DNA from: Staphylococcus simulans
Lineage (GTDB): Bacteria; Bacillota; Bacilli; Staphylococcales; Staphylococcaceae
Direction of reading: 5' to 3'
NCBI RefSeq assembly: GCF_003043455.1
Contig: NZ_PZGG01000015.1
Location: forward strand, 1 to 45,646
DNA: 45,646 nt
The notes beneath the pieces are model-generated. The model made no database searches. It was not told the DNA's origin and saw only the letters and a list, made by a program, of their open reading frames with translations. This document shows, one piece after another, positions 35,526 through 43,788 of this stretch (position 1 is the first letter of the stretch; each line of letters opens with the position of its first letter). The position numbers and the translations under genes were made by a program.

Positions 35526-38147
35526 TTATTTTTGATAATCATAAGCAGTAATAATAATATCTTTTAGTTCACTGATTAATGGTTCTTTCGGGTTAGCAGT
35601 TGTACATTGGTCTTCGTATGCAAGTTCTGCCATGCGATCTACTGTCGCATCTAATACTTCTTGTGTTAAACCTTGTGCTTTAAGGTTCATTTCGATACCT
35701 ACGCTTTGACCTAATTCATAAACAGCATCTGCCAAAGCTTCTACTAAATCTTCTGTTGTTTTACCTTTCAAACCTAAGAATTTCGCAATATCTGCATAAT
35801 CTTGGTCCGCTCTGAAGTAATCATATTTAGGGAACATCGCATGTTTTTGCGGATCTTTCGCATTATATCTAATGACGTGTGGCAATAAAATCGCATTCGT
35901 ACGACCATGTGGAATGTTGTATTCTCCACCGATTTTATGGGCAATTGAGTGACTGATACCTAGGAATGCATTCGCAAACGCCATACCTGCAAGTGTTGAC
36001 GCATTATGCATACGTTCTCTTGCATCTGGATCTCCATCATTCGCTGAAGCTTTCAAATCTTCGAAGACAATTTTAATCGCTTGTAAGCTTAAACCACGTG
36101 TATAATCACTCGCCATAACTGATACATAAGATTCAATCGCGTGTGTTAAAACGTCCATACCTGTATCAGCAGTGACCCCTCTTGGTACACTTAATACAAA
36201 TTGTGAATCTACGATGGCTACATCTGGTGTTAATGCGTAATCAGCTAATGGATATTTCACATGCGTATCACTATCTGTAATAACCGCAAATGGTGTAACT
36301 TCTGAACCTGTACCTGAAGTAGTTGGAATACATACCATTTTCGCACGTTGTGCTGGCATAATTTTATATGCACGTTTACGGATATCTAAGAATTTTTGTT
36401 TCGCACCGAAGAATGATAAATCAGGGTGTTCGAAGAATGCCCACATACCTTTCGCCGCATCCATAACAGATCCGCCACCGATTGCGATAATTGTATCTGG
36501 TTGGAATTCAACCATTAATTCTAAACCTTTATAGACAGTATTCGTTGATGGGTTAGGTTCAACATCGCTGAAGATACGCACATCAGGAGCATCATTGCGT
36601 CTGGCAAGTACTTCTTGTACACGTTTCGCATAACCAAGGTTTACCATGCCTTCATCTGTCACAATAACAACGCGTTCAACTTCTTTCATTTGCGTTAAGT
36701 ACATAAGTGAATTTTTCTCAAAGAAAATTTTAGGTGGAAGTTTGAACCATTGCATATTATTTCTCCTTTTAGCGATTGTTTTTATATTGATTAAATCGAC
36801 AGCTGAAACGTTATGAGAAACTGAGTTATGTCCATAAGAGCCGCAACCTAATGTTAATGATGGAATCATTTCATTATAGATATTACCTATACCCCCTTCA
36901 GCTGATGGAGAGTTGACTAACACACGACAAGCATTCATGCGAATACCGAATTCTTTTTGTAAAGCTTCATCTTCTGTATGCACGACTGCAGTATGACCTA
37001 AACCGCCTAAATCAAGCATACCTTCACATAATTCTAAGCCATGTTCACGATTCTCTGCTTTTACCATTGCGAGTACCGGAGATAATTTTTCACGAGATAG
37101 CGGATAATCCGGTCCTACACCTTCAAGTTCCGCAATCAACATTTTCGTACCTTCAGGCACTTTAATACCGACTGATGCGGCAATTTCAGTGGCTGGTTTA
37201 CCTACGATATCTGCATTAACTGCACAACGGTCTTCACGCATCACGATACTTTCTAATTTAGATAATTCTTTTTTCTTCACGACATAACATTGATGTGCTT
37301 CAAACTCTTTTTTCACTTCATCATAGATTTCTTTATCTACAATCACACCTTGTTCAGAAGCACAAATCATGCCGTTATCAAATGTCTTAGATACAATGAC
37401 ATCATTAACTGCACGTTTGATTTTCGCTGACTTTTCGATATACGCAGGTACGTTACCTGGTCCTACACCTAATGCTGGTTTACCTGTTGAGTATGCAGAT
37501 TTCACCATACCTGCACCACCTGTCGCAAGTACTAATGCAACTTTGTCATGGTTCATTAATAATTTAGTGGCTTCCAGTGATGGATGTTCAATCCATTGAA
37601 TAATATGTTCTGGGGCACCTGCTTTAAGTGCTGCTTCATAAATGACTTTCGCTGCACGTGCAGAAGATTGTTGTGCACTTGGATGGAAGGCAAAGATAAT
37701 CGGGTTACCCGTTTTAATTGCGATGATTGCTTTAAAGATTGTTGTAGAAGTCGGGTTCGTTGTTGGTGTTACACCACACACTACACCGACAGGTGAAGCC
37801 ACATACGTCAAACCACGTTGTTCATCTTCATCAATGACGCCGATTGTTTTATTGTATTTGATAGATTGCCAGATATATTCTGATGCATATAGGTTCTTGA
37901 TAGCTTTGTCTTCATAAATACCGCGGCCTGTTTCTTCATAGGCAGCTTTCGCAAGTTCCATATGTTTGTCTACAGCTGCCATTGCCATCGCATGAACAAT
38001 GTGATCAATTTGCGTTTGATCAAGCTTTGCTAATTCACGTAATGCATGTTGTCCATTTTCTGCAAGTGCATCAATCATTTGTTGCGTGGGATTAATTTCA
38101 GGTTGTACTTCTGTTGGTTGTTTCTCATTTTGAGTAGATGTAGCCAT
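35526..38147 (-). CDS. adhE: Bifunctional acetaldehyde-CoA/alcohol dehydrogenase
   Basis: AdhE reduces acetyl-CoA to acetaldehyde and on to ethanol, oxidising two NADH, and forms spirosomes. The 873-residue protein has an N-terminal aldehyde dehydrogenase domain (to about 450; VGPGNVPAYIEKSAKIKRAV, catalytic Cys in NGMICASEQGVIV) and a C-terminal iron-dependent alcohol dehydrogenase domain (from about 460; IAIGGGSVMDAAKGM, Fe-ligand His in HAIESYVS, HSIAHKIGGEYNIPHGRTNA). GGAGGAAAT precedes the ATG at 38147. A perfect Rex site and a cre site lie upstream. Single-gene unit between terminator and divergent promoter. Confidence 0.96.
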   Translation of the reverse strand: MATSTQNEKQPTEVQPEINPTQQMIDALAENGQHALRELAKLDQTQIDHIVHAMAMAAVDKHMELAKAAYEETGRGIYEDKAIKNLYASEYIWQSIKYNKTIGVIDEDEQRGLTYVASPVGVVCGVTPTTNPTSTTIFKAIIAIKTGNPIIFAFHPSAQQSSARAAKVIYEAALKAGAPEHIIQWIEHPSLEATKLLMNHDKVALVLATGGAGMVKSAYSTGKPALGVGPGNVPAYIEKSAKIKRAVNDVIVSKTFDNGMICASEQGVIVDKEIYDEVKKEFEAHQCYVVKKKELSKLESIVMREDRCAVNADIVGKPATEIAASVGIKVPEGTKMLIAELEGVGPDYPLSREKLSPVLAMVKAENREHGLELCEGMLDLGGLGHTAVVHTEDEALQKEFGIRMNACRVLVNSPSAEGGIGNIYNEMIPSLTLGCGSYGHNSVSHNVSAVDLINIKTIAKRRNNMQWFKLPPKIFFEKNSLMYLTQMKEVERVVIVTDEGMVNLGYAKRVQEVLARRNDAPDVRIFSDVEPNPSTNTVYKGLELMVEFQPDTIIAIGGGSVMDAAKGMWAFFEHPDLSFFGAKQKFLDIRKRAYKIMPAQRAKMVCIPTTSGTGSEVTPFAVITDSDTHVKYPLADYALTPDVAIVDSQFVLSVPRGVTADTGMDVLTHAIESYVSVMASDYTRGLSLQAIKIVFEDLKASANDGDPDARERMHNASTLAGMAFANAFLGISHSIAHKIGGEYNIPHGRTNAILLPHVIRYNAKDPQKHAMFPKYDYFRADQDYADIAKFLGLKGKTTEDLVEALADAVYELGQSVGIEMNLKAQGLTQEVLDATVDRMAELAYEDQCTTANPKEPLISELKDIIITAYDYQK

Positions 38148-38185
38148 TTCTATTTCCTCCTCGACATGAATGCTTCTGAATTACT

Positions 38186-38203
38186 TTGTGAATTATTTCA
38201 CAA
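38186..38203. promoter_or_regulatory. Rex operator upstream of adhE
   Basis: TTGTGAATTATTTCACAA is a perfect match to TTGTGA-N6-TCACAA, 39 bases before the adhE start. Rex represses adhE in staphylococci under high NAD+/NADH. Confidence 0.8.
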
Positions 38204-38324
38204 ACAGAATATCTTATTTTTTACTTGGAGTAAATGAAAAACACATATTTTTATTTTATTTCGTTACGATTGTGTGAACATCATAATTTAATAAATTCAT
38301 ATAAGACTTAGAACCGCAAGTAAT

Positions 38325-38338
38325 TAAGCGCTTACATT
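38325..38338 (-). promoter_or_regulatory. Candidate cre site upstream of adhE
   Basis: On the minus strand TGTAAGCGCTTAAT matches the cre consensus at 13 of 14 positions. It lies in the 347-base divergent region between adhE and the oxidoreductase gene, about 180 bases from the adhE start. Confidence 0.5.
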
Positions 38339-38408
38339 AACACCTTTAATTGTTCAAAAAGTTTTTAAATTGACTTGAGCATATCAGTTCCTATTTGCCC
38401 CTGACCAA

Positions 38409-38426
38409 GGTAAAATAAATTTTACC
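38409..38426. repeat. Perfect palindrome GGTAAAAT-AA-ATTTTACC
   Basis: Eight-base perfect arms around two bases, lying immediately before the second copy of the ArsR-type operator. Its size and symmetry fit a dimeric repressor site distinct from Rex and CcpA. No regulator can be named. Confidence 0.45.
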
Positions 38427-38428
38427 AA

Positions 38429-38452
38429 CTATGTTTACGAACTTAAACTTAA
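38429..38452. promoter_or_regulatory. 24-bp palindromic operator, copy 2
   Basis: Left arm CTATGTTTA, centre CGAACT, right arm TAAACTTAA. Compared with the reverse complement of the site at 34364-34387, only two bases of 24 differ, both in the outer right arm. It ends 43 bases before the oxidoreductase ATG. The 11-mer TTGAGCATATC also occurs upstream of both operators (34354-34364 and 38375-38385). Confidence 0.6.
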
Positions 38453-38494
38453 GGAAAATGTAAAAATAAATACACAAATTTGGAGTGATCAAGC

Positions 38495-39412
38495 ATGCAA
38501 ACAGTGCTAGGAAGTAATGGTCAAATTGGTCATGAAATCGCAAATGAACTATATAATAATTACACAAAAGACATTCGTTTAGTGGGTAGAAAACCTAAAA
38601 AGATTCACGACAGTGATGAACTCGTCGCAGCGGATCTAATGAAATATGAAGAAGCTTATCAAGCGATTAAAGGGAGCGACATCGTATATTTTGCGGTTGG
38701 ATTACCCGCAAATTCTGAAATGTGGGAACAACGCTTCCCTGTTATGATGGAAAACGTTATTAAAGCTTGTCTTGAAACAAATGCTAAACTCGCTTTCTTC
38801 GACAACACTTATATGTATGAAAAGAACGCAAATGTCCAAACAGAATCCAGTCCATTTGTTCCTGTTGGACGTAAATCTGTGGTTCGTGCACAAATGGCTG
38901 AAATGGTTATCAAAGCAATGAACGAACAAAATCTTCAAGCTGTCATTGGTCGTGCACCTGAATTCTATGGTCCTGATAAAACACAAAGTATCACCAATAC
39001 TTTAGTATTTAATCGTATCAAAGCAGGTAAAAAAGCGATTGTTCCTGTTAGTGCTTCAGTGTTACGTACTTTAATTTGGACACCAGATGCAAGTCGCGCA
39101 TTAGCACTGCTTGGTAATACACCAGACGCTTATGGTCAAACTTGGCATTTACCGACTGCCGGCAGCCTGACATATGAAAAATTAATACAGAAAACAGAAA
39201 CTATCTTAAATCAAAAAGTCGGTTATCAAGTTTTACCGATGTGGGCATTTAAAATCGGCAGTTTGTTTAATGAACAGGTCAAAGAATTGATGGAGTTATT
39301 ACCAAGATATAAATATAATAATATATTTAATTCTGATAAATTCAAAAAGCGTTTCCCAGAATTTAACATCACTTCTTACGATGAAGGAATTAAAGAAGTA
39401 TTTAAAGCATAA
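38495..39412 (+). CDS. NAD(P)-binding epimerase/oxidoreductase
   Basis: A 305-residue Rossmann-fold protein of the atypical short-chain/NAD-dependent epimerase group. The N-terminal MQTVLGSNGQIGHEIANEL carries the GxxGxxG dinucleotide motif, and YFAVGLPANSEMW and FFDNTYMYEKN form the later strands; the active-site Tyr may lie in NTYMY. The substrate is unknown; such proteins act as nucleoside-diphosphate-sugar epimerases, ketoreductases or NmrA-like redox sensors. GGAG precedes the ATG. It is followed after 51 bases by a DJ-1-type gene on the same strand, and the promoter carries the shared ArsR-type operator. Confidence 0.78.
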   Translation: MQTVLGSNGQIGHEIANELYNNYTKDIRLVGRKPKKIHDSDELVAADLMKYEEAYQAIKGSDIVYFAVGLPANSEMWEQRFPVMMENVIKACLETNAKLAFFDNTYMYEKNANVQTESSPFVPVGRKSVVRAQMAEMVIKAMNEQNLQAVIGRAPEFYGPDKTQSITNTLVFNRIKAGKKAIVPVSASVLRTLIWTPDASRALALLGNTPDAYGQTWHLPTAGSLTYEKLIQKTETILNQKVGYQVLPMWAFKIGSLFNEQVKELMELLPRYKYNNIFNSDKFKKRFPEFNITSYDEGIKEVFKA

Positions 39413-39463
39413 ACAGGGTAATTTAAAAGTAGTGGATTTTTTCCATGGAAAGAAGGTTAAAGT

Positions 39464-40144
39464 ATGAAAAAAATTATGATAGTCAACACGAGTACAGATC
39501 ATTTCGGTGAATTTTCAAAACCGACAGGACTTTGGTTAGGAGAACTTGTTCACTTTTATGATTATTTTAATGACGGCAACTACGAAATCGACATTTTCAG
39601 TGTTGAAGGCGGAGAAACACCAATAGACCCAGTTAGCTTGAACCCTGTCTTTTTAGATAAAGTGACAAAACGTTATTATGATGACGAAAAATTTATGGCA
39701 CAATTAAAATACTCTAAATCAATCAAAGAAGCAGATCCGACAAAATACGATGTCATCTATTTCACTGGCGGCCATGGTGTGATGTTTGATTTCCCTAATA
39801 ATAAAGATATCCAACATGCGATTAATGAAGTTTATGGTCACAACGGCATTGTAGCAGCAGTATGTCATGGTGTCGCAGCATTATTAAATGTTAAAGACAA
39901 CAATGGCAGATACTTCATTGACCAAAAACAAATGACAGGCTTTTCTAATACAGAAGAGTTGCTCGCAAATCGTAAAAAACTTGTACCGTTCATGTTAGAA
40001 GATGAAATTAAACGTCGTGGTGCAGATTATCAAAAAGCCGTGTTACCTTTCACACCTGAAGTTGAAACAGATGGACGACTAGTAACAGGTCAAAATCCGC
40101 AATCACCTAAACAAGTAGCACAAGCAGTCAGTCGACTTCTTTAA
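39464..40144 (+). CDS. DJ-1/PfpI family protein (Hsp31-like)
   Basis: A 226-residue member of the DJ-1/PfpI superfamily. The nucleophile elbow AAVCHGVAALLNV holds the reactive Cys, with FTGGHGVMFDF just before it as in Hsp31/YajL-type chaperone-glyoxalases. Members detoxify methylglyoxal or repair glycated proteins; some are amidases. The long insert after the first strand (TGLWLGELVHFYDYF with the conserved Glu) agrees with the Hsp31 subgroup. AGAAGG precedes the ATG. It is probably cotranscribed with the preceding oxidoreductase gene and ends at a strong terminator. Confidence 0.85.
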   Translation: MKKIMIVNTSTDHFGEFSKPTGLWLGELVHFYDYFNDGNYEIDIFSVEGGETPIDPVSLNPVFLDKVTKRYYDDEKFMAQLKYSKSIKEADPTKYDVIYFTGGHGVMFDFPNNKDIQHAINEVYGHNGIVAAVCHGVAALLNVKDNNGRYFIDQKQMTGFSNTEELLANRKKLVPFMLEDEIKRRGADYQKAVLPFTPEVETDGRLVTGQNPQSPKQVAQAVSRLL

Positions 40145-40167
40145 TTGAATTATTAAACACTATAAAT

Positions 40168-40207
40168 AAAGCTTCTTCTTGCTTAATTCAAGACAAGAAG
40201 AAGCTTT
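40168..40207. terminator. Bidirectional terminator
   Basis: AAAGCTTCTTCTTG (40168-40181) and CAAGAAGAAGCTTT (40194-40207) form a perfect 14-bp stem, followed by TTATTTTT on the plus strand and preceded by a run that reads TTTATTTATAG on the minus strand. It separates the DJ-1 gene from the convergent DoxX gene. Confidence 0.85.
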
Positions 40208-40223
40208 TATTTTTATCATTTAT

Positions 40224-40577
40224 TTACAATTTACGAATTAATGCCATTAAAACAAATTGTAGTGGTAAGCGACTGTATAAAGCCCACTTAGGAGGTTGAT
40301 AATCGCCTAGCGGTAATTGCTTGCGCGCCATATAAATATTAGCTGGAAATACTGAGATTAAAAAGGCATTGATGCCACGTTTAAATGCTTGGCTTGGACG
40401 TTTCCAAAATAGAACACCGCCAATGATTAACTCAACAACACCAGTTACAATTACTGCAGTTTTGCGCAATGGTAAATACTTTGGAACAATGCGAGTAAAA
40501 GCGTCAGAACGCACAAAGTGCATGACACCTGCTAAACTGAATAATCCTCCTAAAACTAAACGTAATCCTTTACGCAT
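40224..40577 (-). CDS. DoxX-family membrane protein
   Basis: A 117-residue membrane protein with four predicted helices. LGGLFSLAGVMHFVRSDAF at the N terminus (with the conserved G.(M/L)HF), VTGVVELIIGGVLF in helix 2 and FPANIYMARK are hallmarks of the DoxX/DUF-type family. DoxX-like proteins have been tied to redox and thiol stress in other bacteria, but no activity can be given here. GAAGGTGAC precedes the ATG at 40577. It is transcribed alone and converges on the DJ-1 gene. Confidence 0.78.
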   Translation of the reverse strand: MRKGLRLVLGGLFSLAGVMHFVRSDAFTRIVPKYLPLRKTAVIVTGVVELIIGGVLFWKRPSQAFKRGINAFLISVFPANIYMARKQLPLGDYQPPKWALYSRLPLQFVLMALIRKL

Positions 40578-40755
40578 GTTGTCACCTTCTTTTTAGAGTC
40601 ATCTTTCTATTATTTCACAAATTGTTACTTTTTAACAAAAAAACAAATATTTTCACAAAAATTCAGAAAACGAGTTTAAAATGTAACTTTTTGAGGAATA
40701 CTATTTCTAGTCAGAATCTTTCAGTCACAAATTATTTCGGCAAGGGGGTAGGCAT

Positions 40756-41949
40756 ATGCCTAAGAAATTATTTAGTGTGGATTTGAATAAGAAAATGGAT
40801 CAGCAAGCACATCCCGGACACAACCGATGGCATCCGGACATTCCGGCTGCATTTTCAGTTGAACCCGGGGAATCATTCCGTGTGGAATGTTTAGACTGGA
40901 CCGATGGTCAAGTCTCAAACAATGACGACCCAAGCGATATCAAGTATGTCAACTTGAACCGTGTACATGTACTGAGTGGTCCCGTATATGTCAACGGAGT
41001 CGAGCCTGGCGACTTACTCGTCGTCGACATCTTAGATATCGGCGCATTCCCAGAACACGAATGGGGCTTTAACGGAATTTTCGACGTGACAAACGGTGGA
41101 AGTTTCCTCGTCGATCATTATCCGAATGCTCAAAAGTCGATTTGGGATTTCAACGGTATTTATGCGACAAGTCGTCATGTACCTGGTGTCGAATTTGTCG
41201 GATTGATTCACCCAGGATTGATTGGGGTCGCGCCTTCCCAAGAAATGTTGGATGAATGGAACCGACGTGAACAAGCATTGGTAGATACAGATCCGAACAG
41301 AGAGCCGGTATTAGCGAACTTGCCTGATACGGATGCTGTAGTGCTTGGCACTTTAGAAGGCAAAGATTTCGACCGTGTCGCTAAAGAAGGTGCCAGAACC
41401 GTTCCTCCTAGAGAAAACGGCGGTAACTGTGATATCAAAAACTTATCGAAAGGTTCCCGCATTTATTTCCCAGTCTTTGTCGACGGCGCAAAATTATCTG
41501 TCGGCGATCTGCATTTCTCACAAGGTGATGGCGAAATTACATTCTGCGGCGGTATCGAAATGCCTGGTTGGATTGATTTACGTGTCAACGTGATTAAAAA
41601 TGGCATGGAAAAATATCAAATTAAAAAGAACCCAGCCTTCAAACCTGGGCCTGTTATGCCGAACTATACAGATTATATTGTATTCGAAGGTATTTCAGTA
41701 GATGAATTCAGCGGTAAACAAGAGTACTTAAATGCGAATACCGCTTATCGCAACGCTTGCTTAAACGCAATTGAATTCTTAAAAACACGAGGCTTTACAG
41801 GTGAACAAGCTTATATGTTACTTGGAACAGCGCCCGTCCAAGGTACAGTTGCTGGTATCGTGGATGTTCCAAACGCTTGTTGTACGATTGCAATACCTCG
41901 TGAAATCTTCAGAGATGACATCATCCCAAATTTGGAGCCTGATGAGTAA
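40756..41949 (+). CDS. fmdA: Formamidase (acetamidase/formamidase family)
   Basis: A 397-residue amidohydrolase of the FmdA/AmdA family, which converts formamide to formate and ammonia. Seen are HNRWHPDIPAAFSVEPGESF near the N terminus, YVNGVEPGDLLVVDILDI, the catalytic-region motif PGLIGVAPSQEMLDEWN and the Gly-rich FSQGDGEITFCGGIEM, followed by LLGTAPVQGTVAGIVDVPNA. Length is close to the family norm (about 400). GGGGGTAGG precedes the ATG at 40756. Its codon use is visibly richer in G+C than the neighbours (for example GTC, GAC, CCG), which may point to transfer. The stop overlaps the start of the FmdB gene. Confidence 0.92.
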   Translation: MPKKLFSVDLNKKMDQQAHPGHNRWHPDIPAAFSVEPGESFRVECLDWTDGQVSNNDDPSDIKYVNLNRVHVLSGPVYVNGVEPGDLLVVDILDIGAFPEHEWGFNGIFDVTNGGSFLVDHYPNAQKSIWDFNGIYATSRHVPGVEFVGLIHPGLIGVAPSQEMLDEWNRREQALVDTDPNREPVLANLPDTDAVVLGTLEGKDFDRVAKEGARTVPPRENGGNCDIKNLSKGSRIYFPVFVDGAKLSVGDLHFSQGDGEITFCGGIEMPGWIDLRVNVIKNGMEKYQIKKNPAFKPGPVMPNYTDYIVFEGISVDEFSGKQEYLNANTAYRNACLNAIEFLKTRGFTGEQAYMLLGTAPVQGTVAGIVDVPNACCTIAIPREIFRDDIIPNLEPDE

Positions 41950-42209
41950 TGCCCAATTACACTTATGCATGCGCACATCACGGTGAATTTACGCTAAATC
42001 AGTCTATGAATGAAAATCACGATTATGCAGTTTGCCCTGACTGCAATCAAGACGCTAAGCGCGTCTTCGTCCCATTCAACACTTCAAAAATTGATTCCAA
42101 ATTGAAGAGAAGAATTGAATCTGGTCAAGAACCAAAAGTTGTTTCGCACGATAAACTCCCAAATAAACCGAAACAACAAAATACGCATAACCGTCCTTGG
42201 ATGGTCTAA
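41949..42209 (+). CDS. fmdB: FmdB-type zinc ribbon protein
   Basis: An 86-residue protein starting MPNYTYACAHHGEF with a later CPDC pair, the pattern of the FmdB/CxxC-CxxC zinc ribbon regulators; here the first pair is C-x-H instead of CxxC. The rest is basic and likely disordered. The ATG overlaps the fmdA stop by one base (TAATG), showing translational coupling. FmdB was proposed as a regulator of formamidase expression in Methylophilus; that role here is inferred. No terminator was clearly seen after it. Confidence 0.85.
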   Translation: MPNYTYACAHHGEFTLNQSMNENHDYAVCPDCNQDAKRVFVPFNTSKIDSKLKRRIESGQEPKVVSHDKLPNKPKQQNTHNRPWMV

Positions 42210-42303
42210 ATCAATACTACAAAAAAATCGAATACCCATCATACAAATGATAAAAATCGCATTCAAACTTACAGCCCATTTGCATGCGAACGATAAACCT
42301 ACA

Positions 42304-42427
42304 AATTAAAAATAATAAACCAGGTACATCCATCTACGTTGAGTTATACCCTCCTCAATGAATGATGCTTGATGTCCATTTAAACACTTGGCATATGAAC
42401 GTTGCACATAATTAAAAATAATAAACC
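42304..42427 (+). repeat. 18-bp direct repeat pair in a gene-free stretch
   Basis: AATTAAAAATAATAAACC occurs at 42304-42321 and again at 42410-42427. Between them lies GTTGCAC with its complement GTGCAAC further on. The 758-base stretch from 42210 to 42967 holds no convincing protein gene, only this repeat, two hairpin repeats, a type I antitoxin-like RNA and terminators. Confidence 0.5.
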
Positions 42428-42580
42428 TATTGAAGATGTTAACGTGCAACACCACTGGATTAAATAATCCTATCCAATCATTGCCACAAAAGTAAAAGGT
42501 TAATCTGTCATAAATAACTCATAGTTGTTTTCTCCCCTTCGCAGCCATGAGGTTGACAGACTATAAGGTAAGATGAATAA

Positions 42581-42618
42581 GAAAGACACATGTCGCCATT
42601 TCGGCGCATGTGTCTTTC
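42581..42618. repeat. Hairpin repeat element, copy A
   Basis: GAAAGACACATG and CATGTGTCTTTC form 12-bp perfect arms, extended by CGCC/GGCG inside. The core of about 30 bases recurs with one change at 42909-42938. It lies between a TTGACA (42554-42559) and the type I antitoxin-like RNA. Confidence 0.6.
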
Positions 42619-42683
42619 AAACTGTAGACAAACTATCGTTATAGCGTATTAATAGGCGACTTTATAAGCCAACACCGAAAAAA

Positions 42684-42753
42684 TCCCCACACTACTGCAA
42701 TAGTGTGGGGATTGGTGCATTAATTGTTAATCATTTTCGTTATCTGTATTATA
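42684..42753 (-). ncRNA. SprA-type type I antitoxin RNA (SprA-AS-like)
   Basis: On the minus strand a promoter with TATAAT (42748-42753) and TTGCAT (42772-42777, spacing 18) would start an RNA near 42741. It would run through a strong hairpin, GGGG-rich AATCCCCACACTA/TAGTGTGGGGATT (42690-42713 region), and end in TTTTTT near 42684: about 60 bases. The hairpin, the GGTG after it and the TTTTCGTTAT-like text resemble the shared 3' region of the S. aureus sprA1/sprA1-AS type I toxin-antitoxin pair. No Fst/PepA1-like hydrophobic toxin frame was found upstream on the plus strand, so the pair may be a relic. Confidence 0.45.
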
Positions 42754-42873
42754 ACACTGGTTAGTAGAGAAATGCAAAGCCCTCATTCATTTCTCTTTTG
42801 AATATTATTTCTATCTATAATCTAACTCGTCCTTACGGATAAAAACATGTAAAATGTTAAAAAATAAAAAAAT

Positions 42874-42938
42874 GCCGACAAGTCCATAAGACTTTGTCGA
42901 CAGTCTGAGACACATGTCGTCATTTCGGCGCATGTGTC
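42874..42938 (-). terminator. Hairpin repeat copy B and terminator of the MOSC gene
   Basis: Two hairpins in a row downstream of the MOSC gene on the minus strand: GACACATG/CATGTGTC (42909-42938), the second copy of the repeat at 42581-42618, then TGTCGACAAAGTC/GACTTGTCGGCA (42874-42903) followed by a T-rich run. The latter is the better terminator. Confidence 0.65.
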
Positions 42939-42967
42939 TTTTATTTTTATTATAATAAGTATTTATT

Positions 42968-43669
42968 TTAAATGTTCGGACCATAGAGTCTTGGTGTATG
43001 ATCCACCGCTTCTCCTTCAAGCAATTGACTTAACTCTTCCTTCCAAGATTGCGGTGTATAGTCATTATCCATTAATTCACGCAGCAGTTGCGGATGATCC
43101 GTATGATGATATAATACATCATTCATCTTCGCAATTGTCCATGTTTCACAAGGACGCTCAACTAACTCAAACACATCGCCTTGTTGAATTCGTCCTTCCT
43201 CAAGCACTCTGAAATACCAACCTGTACGACCTGTATCTTGAATGCGTTGACCGAAATCAATCCATTTCACACGTCTGCCTGGTTTCCAACAAGGTCTGCG
43301 TGGTTGTGAAACTTGTACTAACGCTTCACCGACACGATAAATATCTCCGATACATACAGTCGTTTCATCCATGTCTATAACAGATACATTTTCACCATTT
43401 GTCCCAGCTTTAAATTCTGCATCTGGATATTCTTCAGCCCATTTATCATAATGAATGGCACTGTAGGCAAATAATGCTTTTTCTGGTCCGCCATGATGTT
43501 TCTTATCTCCTACATCATCGCCCTCTAGACCGTCTTTAGTCAGAAAGACAGGAATCGGCATGGCTTTCTTATACGCAGCAGTCATCCATTGCTGATCTAG
43601 TTTATTAACGGCGTGCGGATGCCCTACTGTTTCCACACCGCCTACAAATAACGTTTCTATTCTGCTCAC
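42968..43669 (-). CDS. MOSC domain protein
   Basis: A protein of 233 residues matching YiiM-type MOSC proteins: TKDGLEGDDVGDKKHHGGPEK-like text (here GLEGDDVGDKKHHGGPEKAL) near residue 50, then GENVSVIDMDETTVCIGDIY and the conserved sulphur/Mo-site Cys in VSQPRRPCWKPGRR. These proteins bind molybdenum cofactor and in E. coli YiiM reduces N-hydroxylated compounds such as 6-hydroxylaminopurine. The start is GTG at 43669 with AAAGGG eight bases upstream; a GTG nine bases earlier is less likely. Single-gene unit. Confidence 0.88.
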   Translation of the reverse strand: MSRIETLFVGGVETVGHPHAVNKLDQQWMTAAYKKAMPIPVFLTKDGLEGDDVGDKKHHGGPEKALFAYSAIHYDKWAEEYPDAEFKAGTNGENVSVIDMDETTVCIGDIYRVGEALVQVSQPRRPCWKPGRRVKWIDFGQRIQDTGRTGWYFRVLEEGRIQQGDVFELVERPCETWTIAKMNDVLYHHTDHPQLLRELMDNDYTPQSWKEELSQLLEGEAVDHTPRLYGPNI

Positions 43670-43788
43670 CGTCTTCACCCTTTCAACAAATCCCTTTCAC
43701 ACTATTGTAACGTATTTTAGTTTTAAATGAATACTACTAAGATGTTTCATATCACACTTTCAAGCGGATGCATCCAATTAAAATAAGT

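Noticed and set aside
40600-40740. TCACAA half-sites before formamidase as Rex operators
   Set aside because: Only single half-sites without the matching TTGTGA at the right spacing.
42573-42652. Two tiny overlapping open frames as a type I toxin
   Set aside because: Neither codes for a hydrophobic helix with the Fst/PepA1 pattern; they are mostly made of the hairpin repeat.
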